From CAZIOH01 sp964540815 (GTDB lineage Bacteria > Myxococcota_A > Polyangia > Fen-1088): a stretch of 6,726 nucleotides of DNA. Location: the NCBI GenBank assembly GCA_964540815.1, contig CAZIOH010000171.1:1-6726 (forward strand). The letters run 5' to 3'. The notes below the pieces were generated by a model. It ran no database searches and was not told the DNA's origin. It saw only the letters and a list, made by a program, of their open reading frames with translations. How positions within the stretch are numbered: the first letter of the stretch is position 1; each line of letters opens with the position of its first letter. A program made the position numbers and the translations under genes. Below are positions 1-6,726 of this stretch, piece by piece.

Positions 1-2
1 TG

Positions 3-74
3 TGGGCGTTGAAGGGATTGAACCTTCGACTTCCACCGTGTGAAGGTGGCACTCTTCCGCTGAGTTAAACGCCC
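3..74 (-). tRNA. tRNA-Val (anticodon CAC)
   Basis: Read on the minus strand, the 72 nt fold into a full cloverleaf. The 7-bp acceptor stem GGGCGTT/AACGCCC is perfect. It is followed by TA at positions 8-9, a 4-bp D stem ACTC/GAGT with GG in the loop, and a 5-bp anticodon stem CCACC/GGTGG with loop TTCACAC. The anticodon is CAC, which reads the valine codon GUG. The variable loop is short, and the T arm GAAGG/CCTTC carries loop TTCAATC. The discriminator is A. The two bases after it are CA, so the 3' CCA is not encoded and must be added by CCA nucleotidyltransferase. GUG is a heavily used valine codon in GC-rich genomes, which fits a dedicated CAC isoacceptor. The gene is divergent from the DUF4912 gene and seems unrelated to it. 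Confidence 0.96.
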
Positions 75-94
75 GGGGACGAAACGAAGGCCGT

Positions 95-123
95 ACGGTA
101 CGAAATCTCGTCGCCCATCGCAA
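95..123 (-). promoter_or_regulatory. Candidate sigma-70-type promoter of tRNA-Val
   Basis: On the minus strand, TTGCGA (118-123) and TACCGT (95-100) are separated by exactly 17 bp. Transcription would start near 88, about 14 nt upstream of the mature tRNA 5' end, a normal leader length for a tRNA. Each hexamer matches the consensus only partly, so this is a spacing-based prediction. The -10 box overlaps a small inverted repeat, CGTAC-G-GTACG (92-102). Confidence 0.35.
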
Positions 124-273
124 GAGAGATTGGTTTTGCGCAATTGGAGCAGTTGCAGGGCCGGTTCGGAATGCACAATAGAGTCGCGCTGCGATTTGGG
201 GTGGGTGGCTTCCCCATGTGTCGCAGTCGGAAATGAAGAATTTACATACGGTTTTCCTGGGAATGGATAACGT

Positions 274-280
274 AGGGGGA
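274..280 (+). promoter_or_regulatory. Ribosome binding site deciding the start of the DUF4912 gene
   Basis: AGGGGGA is a purine-rich Shine-Dalgarno-like stretch. Its last G lies 5 nt before ATG 285 but only 2 nt before the in-frame GTG at 282. The spacing favours ATG 285 as the start. The practical difference is one residue. Confidence 0.5.
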
Positions 281-284
281 CGTG

Positions 285-2414
285 ATGCTGGCAAAGCAGC
301 TCAACCACTCGGAATTGCTGGCCGAAATTGCAGCAATTTCTGGAACGTCGGCCGAGGGTTTGCCCCCCCGGATCGACGCCGAGTTCCTGCGCCGACTCAC
401 CCAGAAACAGCTGCACGATTTGGCCAAGCGGCTCGCCGTGTCAGGGTATTCTCGCCTGAACAAGGAAGCTCTGGCGACGCGCATCTGGGCCGAAGTTGAG
501 TTGTCTTTGAATGGTGGTGAAGGTAGCGGCACCCGCGAGAAAGGCCAGAACGTGCCAAGTTTGCAGGACTCTCGAGACTCGACCAAGACCGACGCGGACT
601 CCAAGCCGTCGCGGCACGAAAGGGAGACGGGCGCGGACGAGAATGGAGCGCTCCCCCCCTCCGTCACCCCAGGCTCCTCCGCGTATCCGTCTTACCCATC
701 CGTGCCGTCTCCGAACGGCGGTGCCGCCGGGGCGGCCGCCGGCGCCGGCTCGACCAGTCGGCCGGCATCGACAGGAGGCGACGGCCCGGGGCTGCCTCCC
801 TCACCCGCCCTGGCGCAGGTCATCGGCCACGGCTCGGATGGGAACGGCGCCCCTCCGTCCAGGACAACAGCTCCGCCCGCAGCCGGCGCTCAGGTCTACT
901 TCTACGCCCACGCCGGGTCCGTGCCGCCGGCTGTCGAGCCAGGTGAGCGCGTCCCTGGTCGTGCCCTCCCGGTCACGCGGCGCTTCGAGCCAAACCACCA
1001 CCCGGAAGCCGCCAGCCCCCAGCCCGTCGAGTCGCCGCGCGAGATCCCCTGGGGATACGCGCGGGATCGCGTCACGGCGATGCCGGTGGATCCGGAACGC
1101 CTCTACGTGTACTGGGAGGTCATCGAGGAGTCGATCGCCAGGGTCCGTCGTCAGCTGGATCAGGCGGGCGAGCACGGGAGCGACGCCTGGCTGAACCTGC
1201 GCCTCTACGACACCACCGGCCGCATCTTCGACGGCTCGAACGCCCACAGCGTCATCGACCAGGGGCTCGATCGCAACGCCCGCCAGTGGTTCTTCGACAT
1301 CGGCCGCCCGACCTCCGAGCTCATCGCGGAGATCGGGCTCCTCTCGCGACAGGGCACCTTCGTCAAGATCGCCCGCTCCGGACGCATCGAGTTCCCCCGC
1401 CGCGAGGCGGTGGCCTGGTCGGAGCCGGAGTGGATGACGGTGCGGGTGTCGACCGGCCACGTCGAACGGGCCAACGCCCGCTCCCAGATGAAGTCGACGG
1501 GCTCGACCGTCTCCAGCGGCGGGCATCAGCCCGTGGGCCTCGAGCCCATGATCAACTGGCTTCCGCGGCCCATCGAATGGCAGGACGTCGGACGGTTCGC
1601 CCTCGGGTCCCCCGAGCACCGCGTGGAGTGGGAGGAGGTGGAGAACGCCGGGACCATCGCCTTCCACCGGCGCATCTCCTGGGAGAGCCCCACCATGATC
1701 ACCTCCTGGGAATCGGGCCCGCTGACCTATCCGGTCGAGGTCCCCCTGCCGGTCCGCGAGTCCTTCGTCGGCAAGACGCGCGTCTTCAAGGTCGGCGAGA
1801 AGACCCACGTGGTCTACGGACCCTGGCAGGTGATCATCCGCGGTCTCGGCGCCCACCACTCGCGCACCATCCTGTCGCGCTGGGAGGTCTTCCGCGCCTG
1901 GCAGACGGTCTCGGAGCGTGAGGTGCGGGAGTTCATGATCGTCGAGGCGGGTGCGCGCCCAGGTGCCTTCACGGGGAGCGGCGCCTCCGAGCGCTTGCTC
2001 CGGGGGGCGAGCGAGCTGGCCTACGCCGGCGGCAGCGCGCTCCGGATGATGGGCGGCTCCGAGGTCTACTTTCTCGGTGCGAGTGAACGGCGCCTCGGTG
2101 GCTCGAGCGAGCTCCTGTTCGCCGCGGCCAGCGAGTACATGTTCATGGGTGCGAGCGAACGTCGGTTCTCCGGCAGCTCGGAGCTGCGACTGGCAGGAAG
2201 CTCCGAGTTCCGGCTCGGCCTCGGTCTCGGCTCGGAGGGGCGCTTCATGGCGGGCGGAGCCGGCTCGGAGGGCCGGCTCGGGGCTCCGGCCGGGCCCCCT
2301 CTCCCGGTACCTGGGGTCTATCCCACGCCTCCGGGGTCTGCCTCGGCCTCCTCCGCTCCTTCTTCGTCCTCTTCTTCGTCGTCTTCTCCCTCACAGTCTT
2401 CACGCAACGGGTGA
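285..2414 (+). CDS. Rho_N-like / DUF4912 domain protein with C-terminal octapeptide repeats
   Basis: The protein has 709 residues from ATG 285. Residues about 1-72 are helical and charged. The stretch around LHDLAKRLAVSGYSRLNKEAL (about 43-62) resembles the Rho_N/SAP-like fold, which suggests possible nucleic-acid or protein binding. Residues about 75-250 are a disordered Pro/Ala/Gly/Ser linker. Residues about 255-390 match DUF4912, with the core RLYVYWEV (272-279), then DAWLNLRLYD and FVKIARSGRIEFPR. Residues about 420-545 form a second Trp-rich globular region that I do not recognise. Ten octapeptide repeats fill 566-645, followed by degenerate GSEGR copies and a Ser-rich tail. There is no signal peptide or membrane segment, so it is probably cytoplasmic. 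The stop lies 6 nt before the GH57 branching enzyme start, a pairing I recall from other genomes. A role in alpha-glucan metabolism is inferred from that linkage only; the biochemical function is unknown. Confidence 0.88.
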   Translation: MLAKQLNHSELLAEIAAISGTSAEGLPPRIDAEFLRRLTQKQLHDLAKRLAVSGYSRLNKEALATRIWAEVELSLNGGEGSGTREKGQNVPSLQDSRDSTKTDADSKPSRHERETGADENGALPPSVTPGSSAYPSYPSVPSPNGGAAGAAAGAGSTSRPASTGGDGPGLPPSPALAQVIGHGSDGNGAPPSRTTAPPAAGAQVYFYAHAGSVPPAVEPGERVPGRALPVTRRFEPNHHPEAASPQPVESPREIPWGYARDRVTAMPVDPERLYVYWEVIEESIARVRRQLDQAGEHGSDAWLNLRLYDTTGRIFDGSNAHSVIDQGLDRNARQWFFDIGRPTSELIAEIGLLSRQGTFVKIARSGRIEFPRREAVAWSEPEWMTVRVSTGHVERANARSQMKSTGSTVSSGGHQPVGLEPMINWLPRPIEWQDVGRFALGSPEHRVEWEEVENAGTIAFHRRISWESPTMITSWESGPLTYPVEVPLPVRESFVGKTRVFKVGEKTHVVYGPWQVIIRGLGAHHSRTILSRWEVFRAWQTVSEREVREFMIVEAGARPGAFTGSGASERLLRGASELAYAGGSALRMMGGSEVYFLGASERRLGGSSELLFAAASEYMFMGASERRFSGSSELRLAGSSEFRLGLGLGSEGRFMAGGAGSEGRLGAPAGPPLPVPGVYPTPPGSASASSAPSSSSSSSSSPSQSSRNG
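1980..2219 (+). repeat. Ten in-frame 24-bp (octapeptide) tandem repeats within the DUF4912 gene
   Basis: The translation divides without gaps into ten 8-residue units: GASERLLR, GASELAYA, GGSALRMM, GGSEVYFL, GASERRLG, GSSELLFA, AASEYMFM, GASERRFS, GSSELRLA and GSSEFRLG. The consensus is G-[A/S/G]-S-E, one variable residue, then mostly hydrophobic or Arg positions. Two degenerate GSEGR units follow up to about 2280. The nucleotide copies differ at many codons while the protein register holds, which points to an old array kept by selection on the protein. A small-residue turn plus a hydrophobic stretch every 8 residues would suit a beta-solenoid or stacked strands, but that is inference. Confidence 0.85.
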
Positions 2415-2420
2415 CGGGCC

Positions 2421-4007
2421 ATGCCAACCGGTTATTTCTCGCTGATTCTCCACGCCCATCTCCCGTTCGTCCGACATCCCGAGGATCCGACGGTGATGGA
2501 AGAGGAATGGCTCTACGAGGCCATCACCGGGACCTACTTGCCCCTCATTCAGGTCTTCGAGGGGCTGTTCACCGATGGCGTGCCGTACCGCTGCACCATC
2601 TCGCTGTCCGCGCCGCTCATCACGATGCTGACCGACGATCTGCTGAAGCAGCGCTACGCCGCCTACCTCGACGACCTGATCGAGCTGGCCGGCAAGGAGA
2701 TCGAGCGGACCAAGTCGGAGCCGCAGTATCAGCGGCTGGCCCAGATGTACGGGGATCGCTTCCAGAGCCTGCGCCACACCTGGCGCAGCCACGACGGGAA
2801 CCTGGTCCAGGCGTTCCGCCGCTTGCAAGACGCCGGTCGACTCGAGGTGATCACCTCGACCGCCACCCACGCGTTCTTTCCGCTGCTCGACCGCAACTGG
2901 GCCGCCATCCGCGCTCAGGTCCACACCGCGGCCGAGCTGTATGAGCGACACTTCGGCCGGCGCTCGCTCGGGATGTGGCTCGGCGAGTGCGGCTACGTGC
3001 CGGGGATCGACGAGCTCCTGCGGGAGGCGGCGGTGCGCTACTTCCTGGTGGACACCCACGCCATCCTGTTCGCCGATCGGCGGCCGGCCTTCGGGGTGTA
3101 CGCTCCGCTCTATTGCCCGACCGGGGTGGCGGCCTTCGGGCGCGACACCGAGTCCTCGGAGCAGGTGTGGAGCGCCAAGTCTGGCTACCCCGGCGATCCG
3201 CAGTACCGAGACTTCTACCGGGACATCGGCTTCGACTTGCCGATGGACTACATCGGTCCGCACGTGCATCCCGAGGGACACCGGATGTACACCGGGTTCA
3301 AGTACTACGCGATCACCCACGACAAGCTGCACGACAAGTGGGTCTACGATCCCGAGGCGGCGCGCGGGAAGGCGGGGCTGCACGCCTCGAACTTCCGCGG
3401 CAACATGGAGAAGCAGGCCCAGCGGCTGGCGGGTGGCATGGACCGCCCGCCGCTCATCGTGAGCCCCTACGACGCCGAGCTCTACGGGCACTGGTGGTAC
3501 GAGGGCCCGATCTTCCTCGGCGACCTGTTCCGCCAGCTGCACTACGATCAGAGCACCATCGCCTCGATCACCCCGGGCGAATACCTCGACCGGCACCCGA
3601 CCAACCAGGTGGCGACCCCGTGCGCCTCGTCGTGGGGCCTCAAGGGGTACAACCAGCAGTGGCTCAACGAGAGCAACGCCTGGACCTACCGGCACATCCA
3701 CAGTGCGGGCGAGCGCATGGTGGAGCTCGCGCGCCGCCACTCGAGCGCCCCCGAGGGCCTGACCTTGCGGGCGCTCAATCAGGCGGCGCGGGAGCTCATG
3801 CTGGCGCAGTCGAGCGACTGGTCCTTCATCATGTCGACGGGGACCACGGTCCCCTACGCCACCCGCCGCTTCAACGAGCACATCATCCGGTTCAACCGCC
3901 TCTACGACGGCTTGAAGAACGGCGGGGTGGAGGAGGGGTTCCTGTCCGGTATCGAGGCCCAGGACAACATCTTCCCGAACATCGACTACCGGGTCTACGC
4001 CAGCTGA
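2421..4007 (+). CDS. GH57 1,4-alpha-glucan branching enzyme
   Basis: This 528-residue protein has the length and layout of GH57 glycogen branching enzymes (EC 2.4.1.18), which cleave alpha-1,4 glucan and re-attach the piece through alpha-1,6 bonds. The N-terminal (beta/alpha)7 barrel opens with FSLILHAHLPFVRHP, the GH57 motif 1 in its HAH form. The nucleophile motif is WLGECGYVPGID with Glu189. The acid/base motif is SPYDAELYGHWWYEGP with Asp351. Both positions fit those of characterised Thermus and Thermococcus enzymes as I recall them. A loop at about 232-262 and Trp405/Trp414 in SSWGLKGYNQQW match conserved acceptor-site features. The helical C-terminal domain (about 420-528) is the DUF1957/branching-enzyme type, ending in DNIFPNIDYRVY. 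There is no signal peptide, so it is cytoplasmic. The SD is weak and the gene lies 6 nt after the DUF4912 stop, so translational coupling is likely. It is unrelated in fold to GH13 GlgB. Confidence 0.95.
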   Translation: MPTGYFSLILHAHLPFVRHPEDPTVMEEEWLYEAITGTYLPLIQVFEGLFTDGVPYRCTISLSAPLITMLTDDLLKQRYAAYLDDLIELAGKEIERTKSEPQYQRLAQMYGDRFQSLRHTWRSHDGNLVQAFRRLQDAGRLEVITSTATHAFFPLLDRNWAAIRAQVHTAAELYERHFGRRSLGMWLGECGYVPGIDELLREAAVRYFLVDTHAILFADRRPAFGVYAPLYCPTGVAAFGRDTESSEQVWSAKSGYPGDPQYRDFYRDIGFDLPMDYIGPHVHPEGHRMYTGFKYYAITHDKLHDKWVYDPEAARGKAGLHASNFRGNMEKQAQRLAGGMDRPPLIVSPYDAELYGHWWYEGPIFLGDLFRQLHYDQSTIASITPGEYLDRHPTNQVATPCASSWGLKGYNQQWLNESNAWTYRHIHSAGERMVELARRHSSAPEGLTLRALNQAARELMLAQSSDWSFIMSTGTTVPYATRRFNEHIIRFNRLYDGLKNGGVEEGFLSGIEAQDNIFPNIDYRVYAS

Positions 4008-4013
4008 CGGTCA

Positions 4014-4042
4014 GGAGAGGCCCGAGCAGGTCGGGCCCCTCC
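4014..4042 (+). terminator. Hairpin between convergent genes, probable (bidirectional) terminator
   Basis: GGAGAGGCCCGA (4014-4025) and TCGGGCCCCTCC (4031-4042) form a 12-bp stem with one A-C mismatch and a 5-nt loop, starting 7 nt after the GH57 stop. No clear U tract follows on either strand, so this is not a textbook intrinsic terminator. Its position between convergent genes supports a role in transcription termination or 3'-end protection for both. A smaller stem, GCGGGC/GCCCGC (4074-4090), overlaps the stop codon of the opposing response regulator gene. Confidence 0.55.
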
Positions 4043-4062
4043 CTTCGCACCCTCCCTTCGCA
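4037..4062. repeat. Perfect 13-bp tandem duplication
   Basis: CCCTCCCTTCGCA occurs twice back to back (4037-4049 and 4050-4062). It lies in the short non-coding gap between the convergent genes and overlaps the 3' arm of the hairpin at 4014-4042. A slippage duplication is the simplest explanation. Confidence 0.9.
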
Positions 4063-4081
4063 GCCGTCTTCAGGCGGGCCC

Positions 4082-5479
<1,398 letters not shown>

Positions 5480-5485
5480 GGTGGA

Positions 5486-5490
5486 CCTCC
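5486..5490 (-). promoter_or_regulatory. Shine-Dalgarno of the response regulator gene
   Basis: GGAGG on the minus strand lies 6 nt upstream of ATG 5479, giving an ideal SD and spacing. This fixes the start and rules out the upstream in-frame GTG at 5581. Such a strong site suggests translation independent of kdpC despite the shared direction. Confidence 0.85.
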
Positions 5491-5541
5491 GTGCGTGATG
5501 TCCAGGGTGCGAGTCGAGGGTTCGATCGGGCGTCGGGCGCT

Positions 5542-5582
5542 GGTGATCGGGCGGTGTGCGCAAGCGGACCCGCCCGATCACC
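5542..5582 (-). repeat. Perfect 13-bp inverted repeat after kdpC
   Basis: The arms GGTGATCGGGCGG (5542-5554) and CCGCCCGATCACC (5570-5582) are exactly complementary around a 15-nt loop. The repeat begins 5 nt past the kdpC stop. On the kdp transcript it would form a very stable GC-rich stem-loop. No U run follows, so partial termination, mRNA 3'-end stabilisation that separates kdp from regulator expression, or an operator are all possible. A further copy of its core GATCGGGCG lies at 5524-5532, 21 bp from the matching copy in the nearer arm (5545-5553). Confidence 0.8.
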
Positions 5583-5587
5583 TCGGG

Positions 5588-6283
5588 CTACTTGGTGGCG
5601 TGCGGAGCTCCGAACCGGCGATCGAGCGCCAAGTTGAGGAGCAGGACGTTGACGTGGGGCTCCCCGAGGAATCCCAGGTCCCGCCCCTCGATCTGCTCGG
5701 CGAGCACGTTGCGGACCCGCTCGGCCTCGAGGCCACGGGCCTTGGCCACGCGCTCGAGCTGCCAGCTGGCCGCCGCCGGCGACAGATCCGGATCGAGCCC
5801 GCTCGCCGAGGCCGTCACCAGCTCGGCGGGAACCGGACCGGTCGCGTCCGGATTGTCGTGGCGCAGTCGGGCCACATCCGCCTTCACCCGATCGCGCAAC
5901 TTGGCGGAGGTCGGACCGAGGTTCGACCCGCCCGACGACGTGGCGTCGAAGCCGTTGCCCGCCGCCGAGGGGCGCGGCTGGAAGTAGCCCGCGCCGGCGA
6001 AGGCCTGGCCTATCCACCTCGACCCGACGACCTTGCCCTCGGCGTTGGTCACCAGGCTGCCGGAGGCCGCCCGGGGAAAGATGCCCTGGGCGAGCCCGGT
6101 CATGGCCATGGGATAGAGCAGGCCCGTGAGCAAGAGGGTCACGAGGGTGGTCCGCAGAGCCACAACCAGGATCCGGCGCGCGGGCTCGGGGACCACCCGG
6201 GAAGCCACCGGAGGAATGGAGCGCGCGCGCGGATCGACGAGTTCGGGAGCGACGGGAGCAGCGGCCAGAGATGAAGTTGCCAT
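5588..6283 (-). CDS. kdpC: KdpC, subunit C of the K+-transporting KdpFABC ATPase
   Basis: KdpC is the single-span membrane subunit of the high-affinity K+ pump; it stabilises the complex and affects ATP affinity of KdpB. The 231-residue protein shows the family blocks in order: one transmembrane helix at about 38-66, GSLV (75-78), GSRWIGQAF (87-95), YFQPRPSAA (100-108), SGGSNLGPTS (117-126), PAELVTASASGLDPDLSP (152-169) and a closing VNVLLLNLALDRRFG. ATG 6283 is chosen because GAGGA lies 5 nt upstream; a GTG at 6295 overlapping the kdpB stop would add four residues. The start is 8 nt after the kdpB stop, so the two are co-translated. The 34 or so residues before the helix (Pro/Ala/Val-rich) are absent from the roughly 190-residue E. 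coli KdpC and would face the cytoplasm. Confidence 0.97.
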   Translation of the reverse strand: MATSSLAAAPVAPELVDPRARSIPPVASRVVPEPARRILVVALRTTLVTLLLTGLLYPMAMTGLAQGIFPRAASGSLVTNAEGKVVGSRWIGQAFAGAGYFQPRPSAAGNGFDATSSGGSNLGPTSAKLRDRVKADVARLRHDNPDATGPVPAELVTASASGLDPDLSPAAASWQLERVAKARGLEAERVRNVLAEQIEGRDLGFLGEPHVNVLLLNLALDRRFGAPHATK

Positions 6284-6288
6284 GGGAG

Positions 6289-6293
6289 TCCTC
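6289..6293 (-). promoter_or_regulatory. Shine-Dalgarno of kdpC
   Basis: GAGGA on the minus strand lies 5 nt before ATG 6283 and overlaps the kdpB stop codon (6292-6294). A ribosome finishing kdpB would sit on the kdpC initiation site, so the subunits are probably translationally coupled. Confidence 0.7.
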
Positions 6294-6726
6294 ACACCAG
6301 GTGAAACGCGGTCAACACGAGATCGATGAGCTTGATGCCGACGAACGGCGCGATGACGCCGCCCACGCCGTAGATCATCATGGAGCGACGGAAGAGGGCG
6401 GCCGCCCCCAGCGGGCGGTAACGCACCCCCCGCAGGGCGAGCGGGATGAGCAGCACGATGATGAGCGCATTGAAGATGACCGCGCTCAGGATCGCGCTCG
6501 ATGGGGAGGTCAAACCCATCACGTTGAGCGGCGCGATCTCCGGGTAGGCGCCCATGAACAGCGCCGGCAGGATCGCGAAGTACTTGGCGACGTCGTTGGC
6601 GATGGAGAAGGTGGTCAGCGCCCCGCGGGTCATGAGCAGCTGCTTGCCGACCTCCACCACCTCGAGCAGCTTGGTCGGGTTGGAGTCGAGATCCACCATG
6701 TTGCCGGCCTCCTTGGCGGCCTGGGT
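6292..6726 (-). CDS. kdpB: KdpB, ATPase subunit B (C-terminal 144 residues, partial)
   Basis: KdpB is the P-type ATPase catalytic subunit of the KdpFABC K+ pump. The 5' part lies beyond the window edge; about 540 of some 680 residues are missing, including the phosphorylation and nucleotide-binding sites. The visible part begins TQAAKEAGNMVDLDSNPTKL, the conserved end of the P domain with its hinge motif. SIANDVAKYF follows in transmembrane helix 5; its Asp and Lys correspond to Asp583 and Lys586 of E. coli, which are essential for coupling and ion transfer. Next comes SAILSAVIFNALIIVLLIPLALRG (helix 6 region; the first 20 residues are the conserved core), and a final hydrophobic segment at IYGVGGVIAPFVGIKLIDL. 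The match to E. coli KdpB is close along its whole length, and the gene shows no sign of damage. It is followed 8 nt later by kdpC, the normal operon order. Confidence 0.98.
   Translation of the reverse strand, partial: TQAAKEAGNMVDLDSNPTKLLEVVEVGKQLLMTRGALTTFSIANDVAKYFAILPALFMGAYPEIAPLNVMGLTSPSSAILSAVIFNALIIVLLIPLALRGVRYRPLGAAALFRRSMMIYGVGGVIAPFVGIKLIDLVLTAFHLV

Noticed and set aside
136..143. TTGCGCAA palindrome in the tRNA-DUF4912 intergenic region
   Set aside because: An 8-bp palindrome with no second copy or flanking symmetry is expected by chance.
153..179. Possible promoter TTGCAG / CACAAT for the DUF4912 gene
   Set aside because: The -35 box matches only its first three bases and the spacer is 15 bp. 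It is too weak to list, though the real promoter probably lies somewhere in 130-270.
241..271. Possible promoter TTTACA with GATAAC or TGGATA ahead of the DUF4912 gene
   Set aside because: Spacing is 19 bp for the better -10 box and the 17-bp alternative matches poorly. Transcription would begin inside the SD, which makes the SD pointless.
801..1859. A 352-codon minus-strand open frame opposite the DUF4912 gene
   Set aside because: It is a shadow of a gene with clear domain structure. It has no RBS or recognisable motif.
2400..3881. A 493-codon minus-strand open frame opposite the GH57 gene
   Set aside because: It is antisense to a fully conserved branching enzyme. Its translation is Arg/Val/Gly/Leu-rich with no domain, as expected for a mirror frame in GC-rich DNA.
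5480..5581. Longer response regulator start at GTG 5581
   Set aside because: The extra 34 residues (Arg/His/Pro-rich) match no receiver sequence, the GTG lies inside the inverted repeat, and ATG 5479 has a near-perfect SD.
5542..5582. Sigma-54 -24/-12 promoter in the kdpC-regulator gap
   Set aside because: The CTTGCG in the loop could be a -12 element, but the GG upstream is off by one from the required GG-N10-GC spacing and TGGCAC is absent.

Overview
The window is a GC-rich bacterial chromosomal stretch with strong G/C bias at third codon positions. It holds a tRNA gene, a two-gene alpha-glucan cluster, and the 3' end of a kdp potassium-transport operon with a sigma-54-type response regulator behind it. 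A DUF4912 protein next to a GH57 branching enzyme, long low-complexity proteins and an AlgB-like NtrC-family regulator suggest a Myxococcota/Deltaproteobacteria-type or Methylomirabilota/Rokubacteria-type organism. That placement is inference from gene content; no sequence here fixes the phylum.

Layout: (1) 3-74, tRNA-Val(CAC) on the minus strand. (2) 75-284, a divergent intergenic region, less GC-rich than the genes, with a plausible tRNA promoter. (3) 285-2414 (+), a 709-residue protein with an N-terminal Rho_N/SAP-like helical domain, a long Pro/Ala/Gly/Ser linker, a DUF4912 domain, a second conserved Trp-rich domain, ten in-register octapeptide repeats and a poly-Ser tail. (4) 2421-4007 (+), a complete GH57 1,4-alpha-glucan branching enzyme, only 6 nt after gene 3 and probably translationally coupled to it. 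(5) 4008-4081, a convergent intergenic gap with a strong hairpin and a 13-bp tandem duplication. (6) 4082-5479 (-), a response regulator with intact receiver, AAA+ (GAFTGA) and Fis-type HTH modules. (7) 5480-5587, a gap with a perfect 13-bp inverted repeat just after the kdpC stop, plus a further copy of its core. (8) 5588-6283 (-), kdpC, with an unusual N-terminal extension. (9) 6292-6726 (-), the C-terminal part of kdpB, running off the window edge.

Two modules can be read. The plus-strand pair probably works on storage polysaccharide: the GH57 enzyme makes alpha-1,6 branches, and the DUF4912 protein, function unknown, is made with it. The minus-strand group is the end of a KdpABC high-affinity K+ pump operon. 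Where the usual OmpR-type KdpE would be expected there is a sigma-54-activator-type response regulator, and no KdpD kinase lies between kdpC and it. The least explained features are the octapeptide array of the DUF4912 protein, the atypical kdp-linked regulator, and the inverted/direct repeat cluster between kdpC and the regulator.
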